Position numbers and translations under genes: made by a program. Under the pieces are notes generated by a model that worked only from the letters and a program-made list of their open reading frames with translations, was not told the origin of the DNA and searched no databases. From positions 16,207 to 80,206 of the forward strand of contig NZ_AUFC01000017.1 in the NCBI RefSeq assembly GCF_000426305.1: DNA of 64,000 nt. The letters are read 5' to 3'. Source of the DNA: Anaerovorax odorimutans DSM 5092. GTDB lineage: Bacteria; Bacillota; Clostridia; Peptostreptococcales; Anaerovoracaceae. Shown here one piece after another: positions 47,343 to 57,091 of this stretch (position 1 is the stretch's first letter; every line of letters starts with the position of its first letter).

Positions 47343-49154
47343 CTATTTATTTTCATCATATTTTAGAACAGCTGTAAATGCTTCTTGTGGAACTTCAACA
47401 GAGCCGAACTGTCTCATTCTTTTCTTACCTTCTTTTTGCTTTTCAAGAAGTTTCCTTTTACGGGAAATATCTCCTCCATAACATTTTGCAATTACATCCT
47501 TACGATATGCTTTTACCGTTTCTCTTGCAATTACCTTTTGCCCAATGGATGCCTGAATCGGTACTTCAAACTGGTGCATTGGAATAATTTCTTTTAATTT
47601 TTCACATACAAATCGACCTCTTGCATAAGCTTTTGATTCATGCACAATCATAGAAAATGCGTCTACCAGATCTTTGTTTAATAAAATATCCATCTTTACT
47701 ACATTTGATTTTTCGTATCGGATAAATTCATAGTCTAAAGAACCATAGCCTCTTGTTTTTGATTTTAATGCATCAAAAAAATCATAAATAACTTCATTTA
47801 GAGGCATTTCATAATGAAGCTGAACTCTCGTTTCCGTAATATATTCCATATGCATCATTTTTCCACGTCTTTCCTGACAAAGCTCCATAATACTTCCCAC
47901 ATATTCTTTTGGAATCATAATATCCGCTTTCACAATTGGTTCTTCTATATGATCAATTTCCATAGGATTTGGTAAATTAGAAGGATTTTGTACCATTTCT
48001 ACAGAGCCATCATTTAAAACAACTTTATAAATAACACTAGGCGATGTTGTAATAACTCCCAAATTAAACTCTCGTTCTAAACGCTCTACAATTATTTCCA
48101 TATGCAACAGGCCTAAAAATCCACAACGAAAACCAAAACCTAAAGCTGTTGATGTTTCAGGTTCAAAATGAAATGCTGCATCATTTACTTGAAGTTTTTC
48201 AAGAGCATCTTTTACATTTTCATATTTTTCTCCTTCAGCTGGATAAATACCGCAATATACCATAGGTTGTACTTTTTTATACCCTGGTAATGTGGTTTGT
48301 GTCGGATCTTTATCAAGAGTGATCGTATCGCCTACTCTTGCATCAGAAACCTGTTTTATGCTAGCACAAATATACCCAACAGAACCTGCTGCTAATTCTT
48401 TTACTGCCATATGTGATGGAGCATAAACGCCAACTTCTGTAACTTCATATTTTTTCTTTGTATTCATCAAACGAATAATATCGCCCTTCTTTATTGAACC
48501 ATCAAAAACTCTTGCATAAATTACAACTCCTTTAAAATTGTCGTAATAAGAATCAAATATTAATGCTTTTAATTTTCCATTAATATCACCACTTGGCGAC
48601 GGAATTTTCGCAACAACCGCTTCTAAAACATCTTCTATACCAATACCTTCCTTAGCTGATATAAGAGGGGCATCTTCTGCATCTATTCCGATAATATCTT
48701 CAATCTCCAATTTTACTTCATCAGGTCTTGCACTTGCTAAATCTATTTTATTTAAAACGGGAATAATTTCAAGATCTTCGTTTAATGCCAAATAGACGTT
48801 AGCAAGAGTTTGAGCTTCTACACCTTGAGTAGCGTCCACAATTAAAATGGCTCCTTCACATGCAGCTAAACTTCGAGAAACTTCATAGGTAAAGTCCACA
48901 TGTCCTGGAGTATCTATTAAGTTAAAAATATATTCATTTCCATCTTTAGCTTTGTAAACAAGTCTTGTAGTTTGTAGCTTAATAGTAATTCCACGTTCTC
49001 TTTCCAAATCCATATTATCCAGAAATTGTTCTTTCATTTCTCTTTGTGATACAAGTCCTGTTTTTTCAATAATTCTATCTGCTAAAGTAGATTTGCCGTG
49101 ATCTATATGCGCTATAATACAAAAATTTCTAATATATTTCTGGTATGAATTCAT
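47343..49154 (-). CDS. lepA: Elongation factor 4 (LepA)
   Basis: This 603-residue translational GTPase has G1 [10 protein letters not shown]3 DTPGHVDF, G4 NKIDL and the LepA-specific C-terminal domain ([20 protein letters not shown]). It back-translocates or helps assemble ribosomes under stress. A GGAGGAAGA site precedes the ATG. Upstream is the repeat array. Confidence 0.97.
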   Translation of the reverse strand: MNSYQKYIRNFCIIAHIDHGKSTLADRIIEKTGLVSQREMKEQFLDNMDLERERGITIKLQTTRLVYKAKDGNEYIFNLIDTPGHVDFTYEVSRSLAACEGAILIVDATQGVEAQTLANVYLALNEDLEIIPVLNKIDLASARPDEVKLEIEDIIGIDAEDAPLISAKEGIGIEDVLEAVVAKIPSPSGDINGKLKALIFDSYYDNFKGVVIYARVFDGSIKKGDIIRLMNTKKKYEVTEVGVYAPSHMAVKELAAGSVGYICASIKQVSDARVGDTITLDKDPTQTTLPGYKKVQPMVYCGIYPAEGEKYENVKDALEKLQVNDAAFHFEPETSTALGFGFRCGFLGLLHMEIIVERLEREFNLGVITTSPSVIYKVVLNDGSVEMVQNPSNLPNPMEIDHIEEPIVKADIMIPKEYVGSIMELCQERRGKMMHMEYITETRVQLHYEMPLNEVIYDFFDALKSKTRGYGSLDYEFIRYEKSNVVKMDILLNKDLVDAFSMIVHESKAYARGRFVCEKLKEIIPMHQFEVPIQASIGQKVIARETVKAYRKDVIAKCYGGDISRKRKLLEKQKEGKKRMRQFGSVEVPQEAFTAVLKYDENK

Positions 49155-49270
49155 TCTTCCTCCTTGAAAAATAACTATCCCATTTCTTATTTAAAATATA
49201 GTTATTTTATGCTAAGTAGTTTTTAAACTAATTAAATTATTATATTATATCAGTTTTATAACTTTCAAAA

Positions 49271-49736
49271 CATAATTTAATGATTCCCTTAATACAGCGA
49301 CGCTGTATTAATTGTAGGAATCATTAATTATGTTACCATATTCTTACTCATATGATTAAATGCTTCCCACTTTGCCTTGCAGCAACACTGTTTCAATCTT
49401 AGGAATCATTATATCATGACATTAAACTAACATACATGATTCAATGATTCCATCTTTACAGCAACGCTGTTTTATTCTTAGGAATCATTATATCATGACA
49501 CAAACTAACATACATGATTCAATGATTCCACCCTTGCAGCAAAACTGTTTTATTCTTAGAAATCATTATATCATGACACAAACTAACATACATGATTCAA
49601 TGATTCCATCCTTGCAGCAACGCTGTTTTAATCTTAGGAATCATTATATCATGACACAAACTGACATGCATGATTCAATGATTCCACCCTTGCAGCAACG
49701 CTGTTTTAATCTTAGGAATCATTATATCATACCAAA
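49271..49736. repeat. Tandem array of ~78-bp palindromic repeats
   Basis: Six units lie here. They start at about 49272, 49352, 49436, 49514, 49592 and 49670; the last four are spaced exactly 78 bp and nearly identical. Each has outer arms CATGATTCAATGATTCC and GGAATCATTATATCATG (AATGATTCC/GGAATCATT perfect) around a core with CAGCAACGCTG. The first unit is the most perfect: inner stem TTAATACAGC/GCTGTATTAA with a GAC loop. About 15 bases (acacaaactaacata) separate successive palindromes. The units are contiguous with no unique spacers, so it is not a CRISPR. It fills the gap between lepA and the next gene. Confidence 0.95.
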
Positions 49737-49744
49737 CTCATCAT

Positions 49745-50068
49745 TTACAACAATTGCGGTTTAAATGCATCATAATTTATTTCTTCTTTCTCAATACCAA
49801 AAGTTTTTCTGACATTTGTTACGAAACTATCAAGATTACTTACTACTATAGTACTGATTTTATTCCAATTTTCTTCTAACTCTTTTATATTTATTTCTTC
49901 TGATTTTCCAAACATGGAAATAGAAAGATAATTAGTATTTAAGCGTTTAACATTTGGAATTAATTTCCCTTCTTGATCAAGCATATCAGAGTATGCAGAA
50001 TCAACAGTTACAACACTTAAAACTGACATAAAAACTAAAATAAATACAATTGTTTTTTTTAATCTCAT
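49745..50068 (-). CDS. Small exported protein, YqxA-like by position
   Basis: This 107-residue protein has a signal peptide or anchor (MRLKKTIVFILVFMSVLSVV) and a short polar domain. It occupies the place of Bacillus yqxA (DUF3679), between spoIIP and lepA, and is similar in size, but the sequence match is weak, so the name is by synteny only. It starts 7 bp after the spoIIP stop and is probably cotranscribed with gpr and spoIIP. Confidence 0.65.
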   Translation of the reverse strand: MRLKKTIVFILVFMSVLSVVTVDSAYSDMLDQEGKLIPNVKRLNTNYLSISMFGKSEEINIKELEENWNKISTIVVSNLDSFVTNVRKTFGIEKEEINYDAFKPQLL

Positions 50069-50075
50069 TGTGTTT

Positions 50076-51020
50076 TTATTTTATCTCCTTTATAACTTCT
50101 GCCAATACATCAGCAAAATATTTTGCTGTAAGTTTAGCTTCAGAAATATTATTTTGATTGTTACCTACTTCTAAAAGCAGATAATAATTTGAAACCCATT
50201 GGTTATATTTATATTCCTTTTCAATAATTCTTCCCCCAAATCCCGGATATAATTCCTCTGCTTTTGCATTAACTTGATTAGCAAAGACTTTTAGATTATT
50301 AGCATTTTCATTTCCATTTCCTACAACAAGGTTATATTTTGCCACTTCTTTTCCATTAATTTTTATTGTTTTACCGGCATTGCCTGTATATGCAGCTGCA
50401 TCCCTATGTAAGTCAATAATTACTTTAGCTGTAGGATTATTGGCGATCAAATTTTGAATAGTCTCTAACGACCTGCTATATGATTTATTATAAGAAGGAG
50501 AATCATGAATAGTTTTATCGTGTAATACTTGTATACCTTTTGCTTCTAATTCAGCCGTTAAAATATCTCCTACTTCTCTTACGGTATTTGCTTCTGATAG
50601 TGAATGAAAATTCCCCTCTGATGCAGGCTGAAAAGATTCTGTAGCATGTGTGTGATAAATAATTACTGCCGGTTTCGAGTAGTCAATGTTTGCTTTTGCT
50701 GCTTTAGGTGATTCTTCTTTTTGAGTATCTACTATGGATACATCCGAAGACTCTTTTGTATCTTCTTCAGTATTTTCATCAGTTTTATCTTTTGAATCTG
50801 CATTGCTTACTGTCATTCTTTTTCTTTCTTCATCTGCACCTCTGCTGACAGTGGGAAAAACGCTGCTAATACAATACTTAGCAATGCTTTCTCCCTTTGA
50901 TTCACTGTTAGTGTTAGACGCTTCTGCTTTTTTAGAATCACTGTTTCCATTAAAACTAGAAATAGTAAAAAATCCAGTCAGAATAAAAACAGCACAAAAC
51001 AAAATTAATCCTTTTCTCAT
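50076..51020 (-). CDS. spoIIP: Stage II sporulation protein P
   Basis: This 314-residue protein has an N-terminal membrane segment (4-22), a Ser/Lys/Glu linker and an amidase-endopeptidase domain with AVIIYHTHATESF and VIIDLHRDAAAY carrying the zinc histidines. SpoIIP digests septal peptidoglycan during engulfment with SpoIID and SpoIIM. It follows gpr, the classical sporulation pair. Confidence 0.95.
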   Translation of the reverse strand: MRKGLILFCAVFILTGFFTISSFNGNSDSKKAEASNTNSESKGESIAKYCISSVFPTVSRGADEERKRMTVSNADSKDKTDENTEEDTKESSDVSIVDTQKEESPKAAKANIDYSKPAVIIYHTHATESFQPASEGNFHSLSEANTVREVGDILTAELEAKGIQVLHDKTIHDSPSYNKSYSRSLETIQNLIANNPTAKVIIDLHRDAAAYTGNAGKTIKINGKEVAKYNLVVGNGNENANNLKVFANQVNAKAEELYPGFGGRIIEKEYKYNQWVSNYYLLLEVGNNQNNISEAKLTAKYFADVLAEVIKEIK

Positions 51021-51060
51021 TGGCTTTTTTCCTCCACGCTACTCTTTTTAAGAGCATATA

Positions 51061-51963
51061 TTAAGAGTATATGCCTGGATGTAAAGTTATATTAATAGCA
51101 TTTGCAATAATATCAGAAAAATCCTTTATTATCTGATCTATATCTGTTGAAGTTACAATCATATCCTGCCCATTTTCTTCTATATATTTTTCTGCTTTTA
51201 CAGGATCTTTTAGAAATCCTGATAAGGAATCTAAAATTAACGTCCTTGAATCAATTACTGTAGGTACTCCTATGGCAACTACTTTAGATCCAATAGTCTC
51301 TTTTGTTAATTCCTTTCTCATATTACCTGTCCCAGCTCCCGGTGAAATTCCAGTATCACTTATTTGAATCGTAGTACTTATACGTTCTATGTTTCTGGCT
51401 GCAAGAGCATCTATAGCTATAATCACATCAGGTTTTGCAATTTCAGCTGCATTTCTGATTAATTCTGCGGTCTCCATTCCTGTAGTTCCCATAACACCCG
51501 GAATAAATCCACTGACACAAGACATTTCTTCATCACCCTCAGCTTCATAAATTAAAAAATATTGCCTTGTAACTTTTACTTTTGATGCTGTATATGGTCC
51601 TAATGAATCAGGAGTAACTTTATCATTTCCAAGTCCAATAACTAAAACTTTCAACTTATAATGAAATTGAACTAATTTTTTTAATTCTTCTGCCACAGCC
51701 TTAGCAACCTTTTCTTTTAAACTCTCTTTTAAAACGTCTGCTTCATCTACTAATCCTTGAACTTCAATTGTAATATAATTACCGATAGGTTTATTCAAAA
51801 CTTGACTTCCATGTTCATCTGTAATTTTAATATTAGTTACATTTATATTTTCATCAAATTGTTTCTTATCTACCTCAACTCCTGAGATTTCAACACCCTT
51901 TCCTTTATTCTCTTCGTCATACATTTCTTTATTTTCGATAGCTAAATCTGTTCTTATATTCAT
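51061..51963 (-). CDS. gpr: Germination protease
   Basis: This 300-residue spore protease has the start NIRTDLAIENKEMY (propeptide region) and conserved VLVIGLGNDKVTPDSLGP. The downstream regions FIPGVMGTTGMET and IAIDALAARNIERI belong to the aspartate-type active site. It degrades small acid-soluble spore proteins at germination. It is divergent from rpsT and upstream of spoIIP. Confidence 0.97.
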   Translation of the reverse strand: MNIRTDLAIENKEMYDEENKGKGVEISGVEVDKKQFDENINVTNIKITDEHGSQVLNKPIGNYITIEVQGLVDEADVLKESLKEKVAKAVAEELKKLVQFHYKLKVLVIGLGNDKVTPDSLGPYTASKVKVTRQYFLIYEAEGDEEMSCVSGFIPGVMGTTGMETAELIRNAAEIAKPDVIIAIDALAARNIERISTTIQISDTGISPGAGTGNMRKELTKETIGSKVVAIGVPTVIDSRTLILDSLSGFLKDPVKAEKYIEENGQDMIVTSTDIDQIIKDFSDIIANAINITLHPGIYS

Positions 51964-52069
51964 ATTTTTTCTTCCTTTCTAATTTCTTTTTTTATATTTT
52001 TCCCTTGCAAATTTTTTTCTATTCATATATACTCTAAATTATGATTATTTACGAAAGTGGGGTGAAAAA

Positions 52070-52336
52070 ATGGCAAATATTAAATCAGCTAAAAAAAGAA
52101 TCAAAGTTATCAACAAAAAGACTGCAGTTAACAGAAGAGTAAAATCTCATCTAAAAGCTATCATCAAAAATTTTGAAGCAGCAATTGCTGAAAACGATTT
52201 TGATACAGCAAAAGAAAAGTTAGCTTTAGCAGAAAAGAAGCTTATGAAAGCAGCTGCAAAAGGAACTATCCATAAAAATGCAGCTTCAAGAAAAGTTTCA
52301 AGATTAACTAGAAGATTCAATAAAGCGAGAGCTTAA
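52070..52336 (+). CDS. rpsT: 30S ribosomal protein S20
   Basis: This 88-residue basic helical protein starts MANIKSAKKRIKVINKKTAV and has KGTIHKNAASRKVSRLTRRF near the end, which is S20. GGGGTGA precedes the ATG. It is divergent from gpr and followed by its own terminator. Confidence 0.97.
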   Translation: MANIKSAKKRIKVINKKTAVNRRVKSHLKAIIKNFEAAIAENDFDTAKEKLALAEKKLMKAAAKGTIHKNAASRKVSRLTRRFNKARA

Positions 52337-52386
52337 TCTCACCCGTCCCCACAATAGTGCATAAGTTAAATGCACATAATCTAAAG

Positions 52387-52417
52387 AAAAAGATGGAAGT
52401 GTCTCCCATCTTTTTTT
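52387..52417 (+). terminator. Terminator of rpsT
   Basis: AAAAAGATGG and CCATCTTTTT form a 10-base stem ending in a run of T. Between it and the CotF-like promoter (about 52420-52590) I see only AT-rich sequence. Confidence 0.88.
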
Positions 52418-52593
52418 AATTGGCCTATAAAATTTAATTCTAAAATAATTATACTACAATTTCACAATAATCTTATTTTTAATGCATTTAAAAAGTATTA
52501 TATATTGTTATATTGAATATTCTTTTCATACTTCTTTTGAAAAAATAAAAAAGTTATTTTAATATTATTATAGATAATTTTACCTAAAATAAT

Positions 52594-52622
52594 GTATTTT
52601 TTAATTAAGAATGTTCATACTA
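52594..52622 (+). promoter_or_regulatory. Possible forespore (sigma-G/F-like) promoter
   Basis: GTATT (52594-52598), 17 bases, CATACTA (52616-52622) match the Bacillus sigma-G pattern (GHATR, CATWHTA) except the last -35 base. The predicted transcription start falls close to the ribosome site of the CotF-like gene, leaving almost no leader, which is a weakness. Confidence 0.4.
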
Positions 52623-52638
52623 ACTTTGAGGTGATTTT

Positions 52639-53130
52639 ATGAATACATTAACACAAAAAGAAATAACATTGTTACAAGATGAAAAGAAGAATGAAGAGAT
52701 TTGCGTTGAGAAATATAATAAATATGCATCTCAAGCATCAAATCCACAGTTGAAAACCCTTTTTCAAGAATTATCTGGCAAAGAGCAAGAACATTACAAC
52801 ACTATCAATCAAATTTTAAACGGAACAGTTCCAAATATGAATTCTAATCAAAGCAATCAGCAACAATCACAGTCAAATTCACAAACTCAAACTCAACCAC
52901 AAATGCAGCCACAAGCACAAAATATTTCTACTACTAATCCACAGCAAGATTCTTATCTTTGTACTGATGCTCTTTCTACAGAAAAATATGTATCATCTAG
53001 TTATAATACTGCAATATTTGAATTCAAAGATCCAAACATCAGACAAGCTCTTAACCATATTCAAAAAGAAGAACAAGAACATGGAGAAAAAATTTATAAC
53101 TATATGGCTCAAAACGGCTTGTACAATTAA
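52639..53130 (+). CDS. CotF-like spore coat protein
   Basis: This 163-residue protein has two ferritin-like helical segments: residues 1-60 (TQKEITLLQDEKKNEEICVE) and about 105-160 (NIRQALNHIQKEEQEHGEKI). A Gln/Ser/Asn-rich linker (68-103) splits them. This matches the CotF family of coat proteins, with the linker longer than usual. It has an AGGTGA site, a terminator at the end and no operon partner. Confidence 0.8.
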   Translation: MNTLTQKEITLLQDEKKNEEICVEKYNKYASQASNPQLKTLFQELSGKEQEHYNTINQILNGTVPNMNSNQSNQQQSQSNSQTQTQPQMQPQAQNISTTNPQQDSYLCTDALSTEKYVSSSYNTAIFEFKDPNIRQALNHIQKEEQEHGEKIYNYMAQNGLYN

Positions 53131-53140
53131 TACTATTTTT

Positions 53141-53170
53141 GGCTTGTTTAGATTTATAAGCAAGCCCTTT
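53141..53170 (+). terminator. Terminator of the CotF-like gene
   Basis: GGCTTGTTTA and TAAGCAAGCC pair with one mismatch and are followed by CTTTT. Past this the sequence to 53340 is AT-rich with nothing recognisable. Confidence 0.75.
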
Positions 53171-53340
53171 TACATAATTAAAAGCTTCTTATTATAAATC
53201 AAGTAATCTTATGACCTTATGTGGTTTATTTATAATACTTCCCGGTCTAAATGTACAGACAGACTATTTTCTTATTTTTCAATTTTTAAAACATCATCTT
53301 TAAATACTTTATTTATTCATCATATATATAACAATACTTT

Positions 53341-54474
53341 CTACTTACTTTTATATATTGATATTGTTCCATCAGATTCATTATGTATATATGAAGGTAT
53401 ACACTCCACAGTTCCGAACCATATACCACTTGCTCCTTGTTTCCTAAATTCACTATATAATTCATAGTCATTAAAATCCGTATATTGATCCTTATTAAAT
53501 ACTGATACTTTTAAATCAGAAATTTTAGCATTCTCTAACCGTGACATACAATTTGAGCCATCAAATGCTTTAGACATTGCCATTGAAACGACAGATTTAA
53601 CAGAGGCATTATCAAATTCTGTTACTGTTGAAACTTTTCGAATGATTTCTTTTCCATCAAGTTCAATAATTAAATCCACCTGATTTCCTGAAATTTTCTT
53701 ACCATAAAATTTTATATGGTGGGTGGAACCTTGGTCCAAGAAAATATTATCTCCCCAAAGCCACTCGTTCCCTTGACGCATATATACTGTCCATTTATTA
53801 TAGTTAGGATTATTTTCATCTTCAATAAACTGAAATCCACCTTCAACATTCCCCACATCATTATCCCAGTCGAAACCAAAATATACATAAGGGCAATCTC
53901 CCTTTTCTGCAATTATAACCTTAGGAAGAGTAACATCTCCATCAATACCATCAAAGCCACTGAATTTGAGTTGTTTGCGTGAGAAAATTCCTGTCTTACC
54001 TCCATTAATATTCAATGGTGAATACATATCTTTCTCACTGTTAGATACTACTGAAACAGCACCTACTTTGCTGTCCCATTCAACAGTATAATCATAAGCT
54101 TCCATAACAGTACGAAGAGGTAAATATGATCGACCATCTTTTATAATCGCAGAAGTATTTATAGAAATAGTCGTTCCATTTTTATAAATTTCTTTTCTTC
54201 CTATGGGAATTTCAACATTAATATCTCCTTTATGTGATTTTACTGTCTGTGACTCTTTATCCCATTCTACCCCACAATTTATAGAATTCAAGCAAACACG
54301 TAAAGGTATCATTGTACTCCCTGTATCAGTTATATAAGGGAATCCTGTAGACTCATTAAAAATAATCTCTCCATCATTTACTTTGACTGTAATGGGCTTT
54401 TCATAAGCCTCACAAACTGAACAAGTACAAATAAAAAACATACTGAATACAGCAATCAAAAATATTTTTTTCAC
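53341..54474 (-). CDS. Secreted protein with copper-amine-oxidase-N stalk domain
   Basis: This 377-residue exported protein has a signal peptide (about 1-25, IFLIAVFSMFFICTCSVCEA) and then tandem stalk/copper-amine-oxidase N-terminal-like units (TMIPLRVCLNSINCGVEW, SYLPLRTVMEAYDYTVEW). A C-terminal beta-rich region (WTVYMRQGNEWLWGDNIF) follows, without a family I know. Such stalk domains are common in clostridial wall proteins. I chose the GTG at 54474; the ATG at 54492 overlaps the GGAGG site. Confidence 0.75.
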   Translation of the reverse strand: MKKIFLIAVFSMFFICTCSVCEAYEKPITVKVNDGEIIFNESTGFPYITDTGSTMIPLRVCLNSINCGVEWDKESQTVKSHKGDINVEIPIGRKEIYKNGTTISINTSAIIKDGRSYLPLRTVMEAYDYTVEWDSKVGAVSVVSNSEKDMYSPLNINGGKTGIFSRKQLKFSGFDGIDGDVTLPKVIIAEKGDCPYVYFGFDWDNDVGNVEGGFQFIEDENNPNYNKWTVYMRQGNEWLWGDNIFLDQGSTHHIKFYGKKISGNQVDLIIELDGKEIIRKVSTVTEFDNASVKSVVSMAMSKAFDGSNCMSRLENAKISDLKVSVFNKDQYTDFNDYELYSEFRKQGASGIWFGTVECIPSYIHNESDGTISIYKSK

Positions 54475-54603
54475 AAAAACTATTTCCTCCATCTTTCAAA
54501 ATTAACTTAATTCTACCATTTTTTTTGCTTTTATTCTATATTTATAGTATTAATTTATTAATACTTTATTAAAATTTTATACTTATTTACCAAATCTATA
54601 GAA

Positions 54604-55860
54604 CTAAATAATCTTTGTATCTAATAATTTCAAACACGATAACACTTCTAATAAAATCCCTGTTCTTATACAATCTTCATTCACATTAAAGTTTGATGAA
54701 TGGAGTCCTGAATTCTCTTTATCCTCATAGCCGCTCCCTAAAAAGAAAAAAGCTCCTGGAACTTCTTCAAGAAAATAAGAAAAATCATCTACACCCATAG
54801 TTGCATTTTTTATATTTACAATTTTAAATTCTTCTGTCAAGTAATCGTTATCCTTCTTCACCAAATCATAAAAGTCATATAAAGATTTTTTTACTAAATC
54901 AACTGTTTTATCATCATTAATCAATGATGGATAACCTGCTTCAAAAATTACTTTTGCTTCACCTCTATTGGCTTTTGCAGTACATATTGACACTTGAAGT
55001 AATCTATCTTTTAAGAATTCTCTTGTGGATTTATCTAAAGCCCTTATAATACCTTCTAAAATTACTGTATCTGCAAGAATATTTTTTGCATCCCCTCCAT
55101 GAATACTACCAAAAGAAATAACACCTGAATCCATAGGGCTTATATTTCTTGATATAATATTTTGTACATTTGATACAATCTGAGCAGAAATTGCTATAGC
55201 ATCTACACCCCTGTCAGGATATGCTCCATGACAACTTTTACCTTTAACTATAATCCGAAACATATCTGAGGAAGCATGTACTTTTCCATACTTTAATCCA
55301 ATAGTACCTGCTGTAAGCTCTGGCTTTACATGAATACCTATTATGTAATCCAGTTTTTTTATTTCATCTTCTGTTTTATATAATGTAAGACATCCTTTTT
55401 TTATCATGGGCAAAGCTCCGCCAAAGGTTTCTTCTGCCGGTTGAAAAATAAATTTAACATTACCATTAATTTCTTCTTTTAAATAACTTAAAACTTTCGC
55501 TGTTCCAAGAAGTACAGCCATATGAACATCATGTCCGCAAGCATGCATAACTTTTTTATTCAAGGAAGAAAAATTACAATTACTTTCTTCTTCTATTGGT
55601 AAAGCATCCATATCAGCTCTTATCGCTACTGTTTTTTCTATTTTATATTTATTTTTTTCTTCTTTTAAAATTCCTACTAATCCAGTTTCAAGAACTCTTT
55701 CCGTTAAGATTCCAAAAGAATTAAGCTCACGTTCTATTTTATTTCTAGTTTTGTATTCCTTATTTGAAAGCTCCGGCCATTTATGTAAATTACGTCTAAT
55801 ATCTATTGCCCATTTTTCAGTTTCATCTATTAAGTTTAAAAGATGTTTTTTTTCTATCAT
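54604..55860 (-). CDS. M20D-family amidohydrolase
   Basis: This 418-residue metallohydrolase resembles N-acyl-amino-acid and IAA-conjugate hydrolases. Motifs are RRNLHKWPELSNKE at the N-terminus, RADMDALPI, HACGHDVHMAVLLGTA and PAEETFGGA; a C-terminal TMGVDDFSYF closes the site. It cleaves an N-acyl or amide bond of an amino acid; the substrate is unknown. GGGGGTC lies upstream of the ATG. It is divergent from the LD-carboxypeptidase gene. Confidence 0.9.
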   Translation of the reverse strand: MIEKKHLLNLIDETEKWAIDIRRNLHKWPELSNKEYKTRNKIERELNSFGILTERVLETGLVGILKEEKNKYKIEKTVAIRADMDALPIEEESNCNFSSLNKKVMHACGHDVHMAVLLGTAKVLSYLKEEINGNVKFIFQPAEETFGGALPMIKKGCLTLYKTEDEIKKLDYIIGIHVKPELTAGTIGLKYGKVHASSDMFRIIVKGKSCHGAYPDRGVDAIAISAQIVSNVQNIISRNISPMDSGVISFGSIHGGDAKNILADTVILEGIIRALDKSTREFLKDRLLQVSICTAKANRGEAKVIFEAGYPSLINDDKTVDLVKKSLYDFYDLVKKDNDYLTEEFKIVNIKNATMGVDDFSYFLEEVPGAFFFLGSGYEDKENSGLHSSNFNVNEDCIRTGILLEVLSCLKLLDTKII

Positions 55861-56043
55861 TCTTAATGACCCCCTTATTGACTTTTGATAGCTGATCTAT
55901 ATATGAAACACCATAATTTTATCTTATTTATTTAAACTTTATTTAGTCCTATTTTTTCATCTTTTCTTCTAATTCGGTAAAAATTTAAATATAATAATTT
56001 ACTATAGTCTATAATTATGTCTATTATTAAAGGAGGTTCTATA

Positions 56044-57012
56044 TTGATTAAAAATAATAAAAAAAATAAAATTATAAAACCAAAAACTTTAAAGAAAGGT
56101 GACAGAGTTGCATTGATTGCTCCTTCTTCTCCTGTAACTGATAAAAAATTTGAAATATCCATAAAATCTATAGAGTTTTTAAACCTAGAGCCTGTTATCT
56201 TTCCTACATGTAATATGAAACATGGATATCTTTCCGGTACAGATTCAGCAAGAGCAAAAGATGTTAACGATGCTTTTTCTGATTCCTCCATAGATGGTAT
56301 TTTTTGTCTTCGCGGTGGATATGGTGTAACAAGAATACTTAACATGCTGGATTATAAAATGATTAAAAATAATCCTAAGCTTTTATTAGGGTATAGTGAT
56401 ATTACAGGTTTACATTTAGCTTTAAATAAACTATGCAATATGGCTACACTCCACGCACCTATGCCTACAGGTGGTTGGAATACTTTAGATCAACTTAGCT
56501 TACAAAGTTTAACAGATAATATTTTCACAGACACCCCTATAGGGAATGCTCCAACTCCTTTCGGTGAATCTATTGATATTATTAATCACGGTAAATGTGA
56601 GGGCATAATAACAGGTGGCAATCTTTCATTATTAACTGCAACCCTCGGCTCACCATATGAAATAGATACAAAAGGAAAAATATTATTTATTGAAGATGTA
56701 GATGAAAAACATTATCGTTTGGATAAAGGTCTAACAGCCCTTGCACTTGCAGGAAAATTTCAAGACTGCAAAGGAATAATTTTAGGCACTTGGTCGGACT
56801 GCTGTGATCCTGATTTAAAAGATGAAGATAATCTAACATTAACTCAAATATTTAATGAAGTAATCGCGCCATTTAAAAAACCTACCATAAATAATTTTAG
56901 GGCAGGTCATATTTATCCGCATATTTCAATCCCAATGGGTACCAAAGTTAGATTAGATGCTGACAATGGAATAGTTACTTTCCTGGAATCTGTTACACAA
57001 AATTTAAAGTAA
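56044..57012 (+). CDS. LD-carboxypeptidase (S66 family)
   Basis: This 322-residue protein is an S66 serine peptidase (LdcA/MccF). It has GDRVALIAPSSPV, CLRGGYGVTRILNMLDY before KLLLGYSDITGLHLAL with the nucleophile Ser, and the Glu/His of the triad in LFIEDVDEKHYRLDK and AGHIYPHISIPMG. It removes the terminal D-Ala from recycled murein tetrapeptides, or cleaves microcin-like peptides. The TTG at 56044 has GGAGGT six bases upstream and is preferred over the ATG at 56017. Confidence 0.88.
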   Translation: MIKNNKKNKIIKPKTLKKGDRVALIAPSSPVTDKKFEISIKSIEFLNLEPVIFPTCNMKHGYLSGTDSARAKDVNDAFSDSSIDGIFCLRGGYGVTRILNMLDYKMIKNNPKLLLGYSDITGLHLALNKLCNMATLHAPMPTGGWNTLDQLSLQSLTDNIFTDTPIGNAPTPFGESIDIINHGKCEGIITGGNLSLLTATLGSPYEIDTKGKILFIEDVDEKHYRLDKGLTALALAGKFQDCKGIILGTWSDCCDPDLKDEDNLTLTQIFNEVIAPFKKPTINNFRAGHIYPHISIPMGTKVRLDADNGIVTFLESVTQNLK

Positions 57013-57015
57013 TTA

Positions 57016-57088
57016 AAAAACTGCTTCAAAATTGAATAATTATATTAGTATATTAAATACATAATAATTATCTTTTGATGCAGTTTTT
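57016..57088. terminator. Bidirectional terminator
   Basis: AAAAACTGC and GCAGTTTTT, extended by TCAAAA/TTTTGA and AATAATTAT/ATAATTAT, form a long imperfect stem between the convergent LD-carboxypeptidase and acyl-CoA ligase genes. Confidence 0.8.
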
Positions 57089-57091
57089 AAT

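Noticed and set aside
49271..49736. Repeat array considered as CRISPR
   Set aside because: Units are contiguous copies of the whole 78 bp with no unique spacers, and no cas genes are present.
49444..49764. 106-codon open frame on the plus strand with repeated peptide
   Set aside because: It is a translation of the 78-bp tandem repeat (78 is divisible by 3, so the frame stays open) and has no ribosome site.
55932..56345. 137-codon minus-strand frame
   Set aside because: It lies mostly antisense to the well-supported LD-carboxypeptidase gene and shows no family features or good start.
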